Shown here piece after piece: positions 1-8,417 of a stretch of 36,422 nt of DNA. Below the pieces are notes generated by a model. That model saw nothing but the letters and a program-made list of their open reading frames with translations, was not told where the DNA came from and searched no databases. Position 1 is the first letter of the stretch; every line of letters starts with the position of its first letter. The position numbers and the translations under genes are program-made. This stretch comes from Chitinophagaceae bacterium. Its GTDB lineage: Bacteria > Bacteroidota > Bacteroidia > Chitinophagales > Chitinophagaceae. Location: positions 1 to 36,422 of the forward strand of contig JANYEP010000075.1 in NCBI GenBank assembly GCA_025363075.1, read 5' to 3'.

Positions 1-668
1 CACATATTATAACCATTATCATCAACTATAACACTTGGTTTTGAAAATGCTTGTGCTACACCAACTTCATACGGTATTGCAACATCGTGCTTTTGCCAAT
101 CAATGCCATTTATAGAAGTTGCATATTTTACAACATGAATCATTTCGCCATTTCCGGCATCCCAAGTAGTTGTGCTGCCATACCACATTTTATATATCCC
201 CTTCTCAAAAATAACAAAAGGATATGATAAGCTGATTGGGTCCTCTGCATCAATAGACATAAATGGAGAAGAAGGATTAAGGTTTAATTGTTGGTTGCCT
301 ATTAATTCTAACCTTCCTACATCTCCTCTCCAATGAGCATTTTTGGGATATTGCCAACCCATAAACAGTATATATTTTTTATTATTGGATTCATAAACAT
401 TTCCTATGCTTATGCCATGGCTGTAAAACGAGTTCTCTTCACCAAAGGTGATAACAGGTTCTTGAGGATAGTTAATGATTTGAGCGGTTATTATATCAAT
501 ATCAACATAACCAACTGATGATTTATTATCTATATTTCTACCACTATAATACACTCTAAAAACATTATCATATAAATGCACTGCTAATGGATTAGATGCA
601 TGTGAGCATAAATATTCATTGTTGTTTTGAACAGTGAACACTTGCCCCATTTTTTTCCACTTGAACAT
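1..668 (-). CDS. GH43-like beta-propeller protein, copy 2 (3' end beyond window)
   Basis: The open frame starts at an ATG (666-668) and runs off the window edge, giving about 222 residues without a stop. Repeated propeller-type stretches such as SYPFVIFEKGIYKMWYGS and YATSINGIDW recur in the sequence, as in the five-bladed GH43/invertase-like fold. It is clearly related to the complete protein at 9395-10315, which has GVYKMWHWFS and YAESTDAINW at equivalent places. No signal peptide is visible, so it may act in the cytoplasm on sugar intermediates; that is inference. Relatives of this type are known from polysaccharide clusters, but the reaction is not established and I cannot assign catalytic residues. 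It begins 1 nt after the stop of the NeuD-like gene, so the two are co-transcribed and probably translationally coupled. Confidence 0.75.
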   Translation of the reverse strand, partial: MFKWKKMGQVFTVQNNNEYLCSHASNPLAVHLYDNVFRVYYSGRNIDNKSSVGYVDIDIITAQIINYPQEPVITFGEENSFYSHGISIGNVYESNNKKYILFMGWQYPKNAHWRGDVGRLELIGNQQLNLNPSSPFMSIDAEDPISLSYPFVIFEKGIYKMWYGSTTTWDAGNGEMIHVVKYATSINGIDWQKHDVAIPYEVGVAQAFSKPSVIVDDNGYNM

Positions 669-669
669 A

Positions 670-1329
670 TTAAAAATTTAGTTCATTACTTTTTTTCTTG
701 AACAAAGTGCTTTGTGCTGGTAGATATACACTTGCCTCTTCTGTGTTTTTGCTTATAATTGCACCCGCAGCAATTAAGGTTTCTTTTTCAACTATCACGT
801 TATTATGAAGTGTTGCATTTACACCAATGAAACAATTAGATTTTATTTCGCAATGTCCTGAAATTACTACGTGAGAACTAATAAAATTGTGGTTATGAAC
901 AGTAGAATGATGACCAATATGATTTCCACTCCAAAGTGTAACGTTACTACCAATTTTAACAAAGGGCTGAATTGTATTGTCTTCGAAAATAAAACAATTA
1001 TCGCCACATTCAAATTGTGACATATAAGAACATTTGCTACTAATGTATGATGCCAATGCGTATCCTTTTGCCTTTGCTTCATCATATTTTTGCTCCCTTA
1101 TTTTATTCATTTTTGAATAACTTAGTGCAATAAATAGTTTGTAATCATTTGGAGAATATTCATTTTCAATATTTTCAAAAGAAATAACAGGCTTTCCTTC
1201 AAACTCTTTCTCTTTTATGTAGCTGCTGTTTACAGTAAAGCCAACTACCTCGTGTTGAGTGTCTTTTTCAAAGTAGTAATTTGCAATTTGTGCAATGTCG
1301 CCAGTTCCAAAAATTATTATTTTAGCCAT
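670..1329 (-). CDS. NeuD/PglD-like sugar O- or N-acyltransferase, copy 2
   Basis: A 219-residue protein of the NeuD/PglD type. The N-terminus is a Rossmann-like nucleotide-binding segment (IIIFGTGDIAQ, residues 4-14). From about residue 95 it has the imperfect hexapeptide turns of a left-handed beta-helix, including LWSGNHIGHHST and FISSHVVISGH. Family members transfer acyl groups, usually acetyl from acetyl-CoA, to amino or hydroxyl groups of activated sugars; histidines of the NHIGH region are the expected active-site residues. It resembles the protein at 10390-11070 along its whole length, and both are followed by a GH43-like propeller gene. It lies 5 nt downstream of a methyltransferase gene. 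The exact sugar is unknown. Confidence 0.85.
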   Translation of the reverse strand: MAKIIIFGTGDIAQIANYYFEKDTQHEVVGFTVNSSYIKEKEFEGKPVISFENIENEYSPNDYKLFIALSYSKMNKIREQKYDEAKAKGYALASYISSKCSYMSQFECGDNCFIFEDNTIQPFVKIGSNVTLWSGNHIGHHSTVHNHNFISSHVVISGHCEIKSNCFIGVNATLHNNVIVEKETLIAAGAIISKNTEEASVYLPAQSTLFKKKSNELNF

Positions 1330-1334
1330 TTGAT

Positions 1335-1964
1335 TTATTTTTTAACAAGTATTGTAAATTCGTAAAGTGGGTAATCGTGCATTATGGTAACATATTTCGA
1401 AAAATTTTTTTTACAAAAATCGAAGTAAAAAAGAGGATCAGCATAGTACAAATATTCTTTCATAAACTCTTTATCAGAATAGCTTGTAAGCATATTAAAC
1501 GAAAACCCTTTTTTAGCATATTTATTCATTTCTGTTAAAGTTTCTAAAATATATTTTCCCCATTCGTCTTTTTTATTTTTCAATCTTACGTTAAAAATAC
1601 CACTTGCAATAACATAGTCCGATTCACAATTTTCACTTAAACTAAAACACCACTGGCTTTTTAAATCATTCGCAAAATTTTCTTTTGCTTTTTGAATCAT
1701 ATTTTCCGAAATATCAAACCCTGTAAATGAAAAATCATTTACAAAAATTTTTCTCATAAACGGATACATTGCACCAAATCCACAACCATAGTCTAAAACC
1801 GAAAAATCCAATTTAAATGTTTCTACAATTTCTAACAATTTGGTGAATCGCAATTCCTGCGATTCTTCAGAATTCCAATCTACACCTCTTGGGGTTGCTC
1901 CAAAAGTTTCAAGTTTCTCGTTGTAGTAGTCTAATACCTGATTAATTATTTTATTTTTTTGCAT
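1335..1964 (-). CDS. Class I SAM-dependent methyltransferase
   Basis: A 209-residue protein with a class I Rossmann methyltransferase core. Motif I is VLDYGCGFGAMYPF (about residues 56-69) and is followed by an acidic strand end, FTGFDISENMI, that would hold the ribose of S-adenosylmethionine. The remainder is less conserved and gives no clue to the acceptor. Its place between a PhyH-type dioxygenase gene and a NeuD-like acyltransferase gene suggests methylation of a sugar or sugar substituent of the surface polysaccharide, but that rests on context only. Gaps to the neighbours are 29 and 5 nt on the same strand, consistent with operon membership. Confidence 0.8.
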   Translation of the reverse strand: MQKNKIINQVLDYYNEKLETFGATPRGVDWNSEESQELRFTKLLEIVETFKLDFSVLDYGCGFGAMYPFMRKIFVNDFSFTGFDISENMIQKAKENFANDLKSQWCFSLSENCESDYVIASGIFNVRLKNKKDEWGKYILETLTEMNKYAKKGFSFNMLTSYSDKEFMKEYLYYADPLFYFDFCKKNFSKYVTIMHDYPLYEFTILVKK

Positions 1965-1993
1965 AGCAGTAACTTCTAAGCTGAAGAGTCTTC

Positions 1994-2803
1994 TTATTTT
2001 TGATTTAATTTTTTATTCAATCTTTTTTGTCTAAAATCTGCAATGCTCGTTGGAGTTAAATAATCTACACCTAAAATTTGAGAAGTTTTTTCATCTAATT
2101 GCTGGTTCGCAAAATGTTGGGCAATGTCTATTTGTTGTTTAATAATTGGTACTGTAAACATATTATTTATACCGTATCTAATATTTTGTGACGAATTTAT
2201 ACCAGCTCTATGGTATAACATACTATCAAAAAAAATAATAGAACCTTTTGGTGCCTCAACTTGAAGTTCATTATGCCTTACAAAGTTGGTACTTGGAAAA
2301 CTTTCCGATCTATGTGAGTAAGGCAAAATAAACGTGGCTCCGTTTGCATTTGTAAATTCTGTAAGGCAATAAAAAGCATTTAATGCCAAAGGTTTACTAA
2401 TTACCCAATTTTGATATGGTAAATCTCGGTGCCAAGCTGTTTGATGATGCTCAATTTGTGGTCTGTTAATAATTGCATTTTGAAGGTGCAAGTGAAATGC
2501 TTTTCCAATGGTTTTTTCTACCACTTCTACAATGAAATTGTTTGTAAATAAATCATAGAAGCAAGTATCCTCTAAAAATGGCATTCTCGCCATATTTAGT
2601 TCGTTAATTTCAGCTAAATTATTTTTTTGAAAACTCTCTTCTTGATTTCTATACACTATTTCAACACTGTTTGATAAATCATCGCAAATTTTTGTTTTTA
2701 AAAAATTTTCTTCTATTGAAAATCCTTTTAAGCGAATGTTTTCAATGTGAATATCAACCTTGTTGTTAATTTCCTGTTGTTGCCCAATTCCATAACTCTT
2801 CAT
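1994..2803 (-). CDS. Phytanoyl-CoA dioxygenase (PhyH) family Fe(II)/2-oxoglutarate oxygenase
   Basis: A 269-residue protein with the facial triad expected for PhyH-type non-haem iron oxygenases: H125 and D127 in TAWHRDLPY, and H198 in DSMLYHRAG. R209 (NIRYGINN) is placed to bind the 2-oxoglutarate carboxylate. Family members hydroxylate diverse small molecules with O2 and 2-oxoglutarate. Within this cluster it most likely hydroxylates a sugar or an acyl or amino substituent of the repeat unit, but the substrate cannot be read from the sequence. It sits between two methyltransferase genes (gaps of 24 and 29 nt), so hydroxylation followed by O-methylation is a plausible order. Confidence 0.85.
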   Translation of the reverse strand: MKSYGIGQQQEINNKVDIHIENIRLKGFSIEENFLKTKICDDLSNSVEIVYRNQEESFQKNNLAEINELNMARMPFLEDTCFYDLFTNNFIVEVVEKTIGKAFHLHLQNAIINRPQIEHHQTAWHRDLPYQNWVISKPLALNAFYCLTEFTNANGATFILPYSHRSESFPSTNFVRHNELQVEAPKGSIIFFDSMLYHRAGINSSQNIRYGINNMFTVPIIKQQIDIAQHFANQQLDEKTSQILGVDYLTPTSIADFRQKRLNKKLNQK

Positions 2804-2827
2804 AATAAATTATTTTAGTGCAGATGT

Positions 2828-3598
2828 TTAATCATTTTTTATAAATTCACAATATATAACTAAACAATTTGGCGTTTTAATAAACATTTTTTGCAACAAG
2901 TGTAGAGGATACATTACAGATTCATTTAACACAAGACCAAATGGTTTAGGGAAAGTTGTTTTGTATGTTACATTTCTATTGCCAGTGTATATTGTTTTTT
3001 CCTTTTGGGTCATTGTTAAAACCTTGCTTTCTTTTTTTTTAATAAGAGCGTTAGACAAACTTAAAAGCCAGTTACTTAAAGGGTAAGTTAGTCCTGCTAT
3101 ATTTTGAATGGATAAGTTGTATTGGTTTGACATTTGCTTAAAATCTTCAAATTCATATCTTTTTATATGACCAGCAATTTCATCTTCAATGCCCCAATAT
3201 TTCATTGAAGCAGGCACATAAAAAATCATCGCTCCGTTTTTATTTAAAAGCGATTTACATTTTAATATAAATTCATTCAAGGTTTTTGGTGGCAAATGTT
3301 CTATTACCATCGAGGAAATTAATAAATCAAACTTTTGTGGTGTTTCTATACTTAGCATATCTTGGTGTAAGACTGCATAATTGCCTTTATTAACAAATGA
3401 CTTATTTAATTCAGCGTTATTAAAACAAGCACTTTGGTTTAAATCACATCCTATACCTGAGAATCCTTTTTTTAGTAAAATATTACTTACATACCCGTTT
3501 CCTGCCCCTACTTCTATAAATGTTTTCCATTTATTAAGTTTTATTCTTTCTTTTAAATAAATATTTTGCAAAATATTTCCAGGAGGTAGCACTATCAT
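2828..3598 (-). CDS. Class I SAM-dependent methyltransferase
   Basis: A 256-residue class I methyltransferase. Motif I is FIEVGAGNGYVS (about residues 27-38), followed by the acidic GIGCDLNQS and by a post-I segment DLLISSMVIEHLPP, characteristic of the UbiG/Methyltransf_11 group. The first four bases overlap the end of the upstream GT2 gene in an ATGA arrangement, which implies translational coupling with that glycosyltransferase. The likely role is methylation of a sugar in the polysaccharide, perhaps a terminal cap, but the acceptor is not determinable. It is clearly different from the other methyltransferase at 1335-1964, so the two are not a recent duplication. Confidence 0.82.
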   Translation of the reverse strand: MIVLPPGNILQNIYLKERIKLNKWKTFIEVGAGNGYVSNILLKKGFSGIGCDLNQSACFNNAELNKSFVNKGNYAVLHQDMLSIETPQKFDLLISSMVIEHLPPKTLNEFILKCKSLLNKNGAMIFYVPASMKYWGIEDEIAGHIKRYEFEDFKQMSNQYNLSIQNIAGLTYPLSNWLLSLSNALIKKKESKVLTMTQKEKTIYTGNRNVTYKTTFPKPFGLVLNESVMYPLHLLQKMFIKTPNCLVIYCEFIKND

Positions 3599-4527
3599 AA
3601 ATTAATTTTTTTATCAATTAAAAAAAGGGGTCTTTGTTTTGTTTGTTCAAATATTTTTCCAATATAAATAGCACTAATCCCAATACTAGTTATAATAAGT
3701 CCAGAGGTAAATAAAATTAACACAACAAGGCTTGGCCAGCCATTTTGAATAGGAGCATAAAAATATCGAAAAATGATATAAAGAATTCCAAGCAAAGAAG
3801 TAAATGATAAAGCAAAGCCAAGAATTACTGTTAATCTTAGTAGTTTATCAGATTGTGAAGTAATGCCATCTATTGCATGAGTTAGCAATTTGCTAAAATT
3901 GTAGGAACTTTTACCCTCATAACGAATTTTGTGTTCAATTTCTATAAAAGTGTAATTAAACCCCAGCCATCTCAAAACCATTAAATAATGCCTTCTATAA
4001 TCTTTATACTGTCTAAATGCAGTAACAACTTTTTTTGTAATCAAACTGTAAGAACCAATTTCAGAGGAGCTTTTCCAATTTTTGTTGTCAATTAGCCAAT
4101 TAAAAATTATATTAAAAAAAGAAGCAAAAAAATTTTTGAAAAAAGAGTGTTTTCTTTTACTTTTTATCGTGTAAACGATGTCGTATCCTTCTTTGGCTTT
4201 TTGAAGAAGTTTTTGAATATATTTTGGATCGTCTTGTAAATCGCAGTCCATCACAATTACATTATCGCCTTCAGAACTTTCAATTCCAGCAGATATAGCA
4301 TAATGTTGTCCAAAATTTCTGCTCAATTTAATCCCTTTAATTCTGTTATCCTTTTCGCAGTTTTCTACAATTTTATCCCAAGAATTATCTGGGCTGCCGT
4401 CTTCAATTAAAATAATTTCAAATTTTTGAGTAATTTGATTAACATTTTTAATAATATCCTCTACAAGTTTATCAACAATTTTTTCCGCACGATAAACAGG
4501 TGATACTATTGAAATTTCAATTGACAT
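3595..4527 (-). CDS. Family 2 glycosyltransferase, GtrB/dolichol-phosphate-mannose-synthase type
   Basis: A 310-residue GT2 protein. The N-terminal GT-A domain begins ISIVSPVYRAE and has the donor-binding IEDGSPDNS and the metal-binding aspartates in VMDCDLQDDP (about residues 91-100). Two strongly hydrophobic segments at about 230-255 and 262-290 anchor the C-terminus in the inner membrane. This layout matches GtrB/DPM1-like enzymes, which move a sugar from a nucleotide donor to undecaprenyl or dolichyl phosphate. The product could feed a GT-C type transferase on the outer face, and the large membrane protein at 5238-7244 is the obvious candidate partner; that link is inference. It starts directly after the WbqC gene and overlaps the next gene by 4 nt. 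Confidence 0.87.
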   Translation of the reverse strand: MSIEISIVSPVYRAEKIVDKLVEDIIKNVNQITQKFEIILIEDGSPDNSWDKIVENCEKDNRIKGIKLSRNFGQHYAISAGIESSEGDNVIVMDCDLQDDPKYIQKLLQKAKEGYDIVYTIKSKRKHSFFKNFFASFFNIIFNWLIDNKNWKSSSEIGSYSLITKKVVTAFRQYKDYRRHYLMVLRWLGFNYTFIEIEHKIRYEGKSSYNFSKLLTHAIDGITSQSDKLLRLTVILGFALSFTSLLGILYIIFRYFYAPIQNGWPSLVVLILFTSGLIITSIGISAIYIGKIFEQTKQRPLFLIDKKINL

Positions 4528-5217
4528 TTAAATGTTTTTAACTAAAAAATTTTTGCTTTTTTCTCCCATATTAAATATTAAGTCCCAAATGCAAACTCCG
4601 TGTTCAAATGGTGAATGCATTTGTTGATATTCTGGGTATCCATCATAAGAAAAATAATTAACGCTAATATTCTCTGCAGTAAACAAATCCTCTTCCATAT
4701 AATTTTTAGCTGCAGGTCCAGTATAATATTCTGTTGCTCCAAGTTTTTTACAAATATCAACAAGCCTTTCTGTTTTACCTTCTTTTAGGTCAAACTCTCT
4801 ACTATCTCTAAATGCTGTTTTGATTTCTAAAAATTGACAAATGGCTTTTAAGAAATGTACATTTATTGCAGTGATAGTTTCAAAAGTAGCTGTATTATAC
4901 AATTCCTCTACCCAAGATTCTAATTGCTTAAAAAAGGGAGCTTTTGAATAGCAATGTTTAACTTGTTGCCAATGATTAGTATTCCAATTTTTTTCTGAAA
5001 CAATTGTTTCATTAATTTTTTGAAAATACTTACCTTTTACTTCAACAGGAACTGTTAACCACTTTAATCCCTGATTAGTTTTAATATAATTTCTGTTTCT
5101 CCAATCTCTTCTAGTGTACTGCATATCATCAAAAACAACAAACACATCACAAGACCTTATATTATCAAAATACCCTTTCCAAGGAATGTAATTTGATTGG
5201 GTTATTAGTAGCTTCAA
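4528..5217 (-). CDS. WbqC family protein
   Basis: A 229-residue protein recognised as WbqC-like from its N-terminus, which contains QSNYIPWKGYFD, VVFDDMQYTRRDWRNRNYI and WLTVPVEVKGKY, followed by W/H-rich central segments. WbqC proteins occur in O-antigen and exopolysaccharide clusters. Their biochemical role is not firmly settled; involvement in making or transferring an aminoacyl or amino-sugar substituent has been suggested. There are no membrane segments or signal peptide, so it is probably cytoplasmic. It has zero spacing to the downstream GT2 gene and 20 nt to the upstream membrane protein gene. Confidence 0.85.
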   Translation of the reverse strand: MKLLITQSNYIPWKGYFDNIRSCDVFVVFDDMQYTRRDWRNRNYIKTNQGLKWLTVPVEVKGKYFQKINETIVSEKNWNTNHWQQVKHCYSKAPFFKQLESWVEELYNTATFETITAINVHFLKAICQFLEIKTAFRDSREFDLKEGKTERLVDICKKLGATEYYTGPAAKNYMEEDLFTAENISVNYFSYDGYPEYQQMHSPFEHGVCIWDLIFNMGEKSKNFLVKNI

Positions 5218-5237
5218 AACTTGATTTATTTAATGAT

Positions 5238-7244
5238 TTATTTAAAATTATACATCCACTTTGTGCCGTCTTTTTTTATCAATAGGTTTTGCATAACGAG
5301 TTTAGAATAGGTAGCAGTATCTTTTGGTGTAGCGACAATACAATCAACTTTTTCAGATTTTAGGTGGTTAATTATTTCCACTTTTTCATCATTTTTGGTT
5401 AATGTATCCAATAGTTTTTGAAAGTATATGTTTCTATTATGACTGCTAAGATTCATTGTATACCCTTCCTTAGAGTTTCGTGTCCCTGTGCAGTACCAAG
5501 GACCTATACCCAAAGAGCTAAGGTAAGTGCCAGAAAAAAATTCCTCTCCTCTAACAACCATTAGTTTGGGTTTTGCTATTTCATAGTCTTTACTCACATC
5601 CATATACCAAGAGTTATCTGAGGTAGTAGCTTTCGGATATGTGGATGAAAAAAATGAATATGAGTTTAATATTGCAATTATTGCAGTGAGTGTTAGTAAC
5701 ATTTTTTTATACTTTCCTTTTGCATAAAAAAATACAAAATATAAGAGAAAGGAAAAGCAAAAAATTGAAACAAGGAAAATTCCAGCACGCAAAAATTGCC
5801 TGCTATCTTCTGTAACATCATAGATAACTTTTTTTGATGCATCTACACCATATATCTCCAAAAAGAAACCTAATGACAATGTAACAATTAATGCTGCGAA
5901 ACAACAATAAATAACTCTTTTAACTTCAAGTCTGTGTTCAGATGGAGATTTTTTAAATGCGAAATAACCGATGATAGCTTTAATACTTAACCAATTAATC
6001 ATACTAAAAACTAACATACAAAATATTTTAACTATAGTATTTAGCTTTCCTAAATGGTACTTTTCCGCAGTTTCAAAGAAGAGGTGATAGAAATATCCAT
6101 TTGGTATTAACTCAATTTTAGTGATTGGATCATTTCCTGCTATAAAGCGATATCCCCAATATAAAAAAGGCATTCCAAATAACAAGTATAAAAAAAGTTT
6201 ATAGTCTTTATCTTTTCTCTTATACAAAGAATAAATGCCAATTAAAACTAATAATGGAATGAATAATGCAATTTTTGAAAAAATAATAGCGAAAAGAAAA
6301 ACAATTGGATAAACAAATTTTAGAGGCTCTTTATCTGGCAAGAAAAGATAAATTAGTATAAGCCCAGTAAAAAACATTGCCAAGGCAAAACCTAAACTAC
6401 CTAATGGTAAGGCGTATCCCATTCCCAAAAACAATACATTTTTAAAGTCTAATTTTATAAGAGCCATTATGTTTATTGGACCAAGAAATAGCAAAGAAAA
6501 ATTTGCAAAAAATTTATGATAATGTACTTTATTTCTATCTGTTGGAGTGTATTCGGCTATTTTATATGCATATGACACAATAAAGTATGAGATTGTTGCA
6601 AAAGAAATCATTGGCAACAGTCTCGAATAAATGCCAAATAAAGCTAACCATGATCGAGTTGATGCAAATTTCGATATTAAAGCTGGAGTTTGAAAAGGAA
6701 GTACCGAATAGTTGATGGGTAGTTTAATATGATAAAATGCACTACTGAAATTAAAGTTTCGTGATAATGATTCCGTAATTGCTGTATAGTAAAAATAATC
6801 TCCAGGAATAATATTTGTTCCCTGTTTAGTAGCAACAAAAAACTCAACAGGATTAATATATAAGAACATTAATGGAATTAATGAGAGAAAGTCCCGATAA
6901 TCAACATAAATCGTAATTCGTTTAAAATAAACAGAGGTAAAAATAAATGTAATGAAGAGAGCATATATCAAGTAAGTTGTATCTATTAGATAGGCTAAAG
7001 TTGAAATAATTATTCCTCCTATCAAAATATTTATACCAGCCCTCACCAGAAAAGGAATTTTCTTAAATATTACAGAAGGACAAAAAAATAACTCGCCCAC
7101 AAAAAAAGATGAGCAGAAGAAAATATTTATTTGAATGAACTGTAGAAAGTTTATAGTGTGATAAACAAATGGTATCACCGTTGCCATAATTGTCCAAAAT
7201 AACAACTCAATAATGCCAATTTTACTATCTTTAATAAATTTCAT
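5238..7244 (-). CDS. Large polytopic inner-membrane protein, possible GT-C glycosyltransferase or Wzy-like polymerase
   Basis: I do not recognise a named family. The 668-residue protein has roughly a dozen hydrophobic helices from the N-terminus to about residue 530, then a soluble tail of about 130 residues ending KWMYNFK. After the first helices there is a loop with GDYFYYTAITES, an acidic/aromatic motif reminiscent of the first periplasmic loop of GT-C enzymes. The overall plan (membrane core plus C-terminal extracytoplasmic domain) also fits GT-C transferases that use polyprenyl-phosphate sugars. A Wzy-like polymerase is the main alternative, since no other polymerase is visible here. The gene starts 3 nt after the aminotransferase gene, so it is within the operon. 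Confidence 0.6.
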   Translation of the reverse strand: MKFIKDSKIGIIELLFWTIMATVIPFVYHTINFLQFIQINIFFCSSFFVGELFFCPSVIFKKIPFLVRAGINILIGGIIISTLAYLIDTTYLIYALFITFIFTSVYFKRITIYVDYRDFLSLIPLMFLYINPVEFFVATKQGTNIIPGDYFYYTAITESLSRNFNFSSAFYHIKLPINYSVLPFQTPALISKFASTRSWLALFGIYSRLLPMISFATISYFIVSYAYKIAEYTPTDRNKVHYHKFFANFSLLFLGPINIMALIKLDFKNVLFLGMGYALPLGSLGFALAMFFTGLILIYLFLPDKEPLKFVYPIVFLFAIIFSKIALFIPLLVLIGIYSLYKRKDKDYKLFLYLLFGMPFLYWGYRFIAGNDPITKIELIPNGYFYHLFFETAEKYHLGKLNTIVKIFCMLVFSMINWLSIKAIIGYFAFKKSPSEHRLEVKRVIYCCFAALIVTLSLGFFLEIYGVDASKKVIYDVTEDSRQFLRAGIFLVSIFCFSFLLYFVFFYAKGKYKKMLLTLTAIIAILNSYSFFSSTYPKATTSDNSWYMDVSKDYEIAKPKLMVVRGEEFFSGTYLSSLGIGPWYCTGTRNSKEGYTMNLSSHNRNIYFQKLLDTLTKNDEKVEIINHLKSEKVDCIVATPKDTATYSKLVMQNLLIKKDGTKWMYNFK

Positions 7245-7247
7245 TAA

Positions 7248-8360
7248 TTATACGATTTGATTAAAATATTGTTTAATTGCATTTGCAACCTGTTGCACCT
7301 GTTCTTGTGTCATTCCTGGATAAAGTGGTAAGCTCAACATTGTATTTGCCAATTCCTCTGCAATAGGAAAATCGCCTTTTTTATGCCCAAGAAAACTATA
7401 TGCTTCCTGCAAATGTGGAGGCATAGGATAGTGAATCATCGTGCCAACGCCTTGTTGAGTTAAATATTGTTGCAATTCATCTCTTTTTGTTGTTCTGATA
7501 ATATAAAGATGATAAACGTGTGTAGCATCTTTGTGAACTTTTGGTAAAATGATTTCTGAAACATCCTTCAATGCTTCGTTATACCAATTTGCAATTTGTT
7601 GTCTTTGTAAAGTCCAGTTGGGTAAGTGTTGCAGCTTAACAGAAAGCAGTGCAGCTTGTAGTTCATCCAGCCTCATATTATGCCCAATAACCTCGTTGTA
7701 ATATTTTTTTGATGAACCATAATTGCGAAGCGATTTTATTTGAGTTGCAAAATTTGCATCGTTTGTTGTAACGGCTCCAGCATCTCCAATTGCCCCTAAA
7801 TTTTTACCAGGATAAAAACTTGTCCCATTTACGTGTCCCCAGGTTCCTGTAAGTTTATTGTTGAAAGATGAACCTTGGCTTTGTGCATTATCTTCTATCA
7901 CGAATAAATTATGCTTTTTAGCAATTGCCATTATCTCTTCCATTTCGCAACACTGGCCATATAAATGCACAGGCATTATGGCTTTTGTTTTGGGGGTAAT
8001 GGCTGCCTCAATATTTTTTGGGCTAATATTATATGTATCAATATCTGGCTCTACAAAAATGGGCGTAGCCCCAATGTAGGTAACTGCCAAAGCTGTTGCT
8101 ATATATGTGTTTGATGGAACAATTACTTCATCACCTGCCTTTACGCCAACAACTTTTAATGCCAAAAACAAAGCATCTAAACCATTGCTAACACCAATTG
8201 CATTTTCAACTTGGTTGTATGCTGCATATTCTTTTTCAAAGTTTGTAACGCTTTCGCCATTTACATACCAATAACTGTCATATACTTTTTCAAATGCAGC
8301 CATCATTTCTGTTTTAATGGATGAGTGCATTGGTTGAAAGGATAAAAAAGGGATGTTCAT
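7248..8360 (-). CDS. DegT/DnrJ/EryC1/StrS family PLP-dependent sugar aminotransferase
   Basis: A 370-residue, full-length sugar aminotransferase. The family signature is visible: GVSNGLDALFLAL near residue 56, PSNTYIATALAV at 82, the PLP-contacting VIEDNAQSQG (D157, Q160) and the Schiff-base lysine K186 in SFYPGKNLGAIGDAG. These enzymes aminate keto-sugar nucleotides using glutamate. With the two FdtA/WxcM-type cupins upstream, the best guess is an FdtB/QdtB-like role, making a 3-amino-3,6-dideoxyhexose on dTDP, but the position aminated cannot be proved from sequence. It is followed by the membrane protein gene after 3 nt and preceded by a 57-nt spacer that carries a dispersed-repeat-like sequence. 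Confidence 0.92.
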   Translation of the reverse strand: MNIPFLSFQPMHSSIKTEMMAAFEKVYDSYWYVNGESVTNFEKEYAAYNQVENAIGVSNGLDALFLALKVVGVKAGDEVIVPSNTYIATALAVTYIGATPIFVEPDIDTYNISPKNIEAAITPKTKAIMPVHLYGQCCEMEEIMAIAKKHNLFVIEDNAQSQGSSFNNKLTGTWGHVNGTSFYPGKNLGAIGDAGAVTTNDANFATQIKSLRNYGSSKKYYNEVIGHNMRLDELQAALLSVKLQHLPNWTLQRQQIANWYNEALKDVSEIILPKVHKDATHVYHLYIIRTTKRDELQQYLTQQGVGTMIHYPMPPHLQEAYSFLGHKKGDFPIAEELANTMLSLPLYPGMTQEQVQQVANAIKQYFNQIV

Positions 8361-8385
8361 TAGAATATGATTAAATGATTTTTTT

Positions 8386-8414
8386 GGAATTTGTGATTAT
8401 TCTCTATGCCTCTG
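8386..8414 (+). repeat. Dispersed-repeat-like spacer sequence (TGCCTCTGTGG core)
   Basis: The 57-nt spacer between the aminotransferase and the FemAB-like gene contains TTCTCTATGCCTCTGTGG. A related sequence, TTAGTGCCTTTGTGG, lies on the opposite strand in the spacer at 10320-10352. From memory, such sequences recur in intergenic DNA of many Bacteroidota. Only two copies are in this window, so calling it a repeat is tentative. Confidence 0.35.
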
Positions 8415-8417
8415 TGG

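Noticed and set aside
333-518. 61-codon plus-strand frame near the window start
   Set aside because: The minus strand here encodes the GH43-like propeller protein without interruption.
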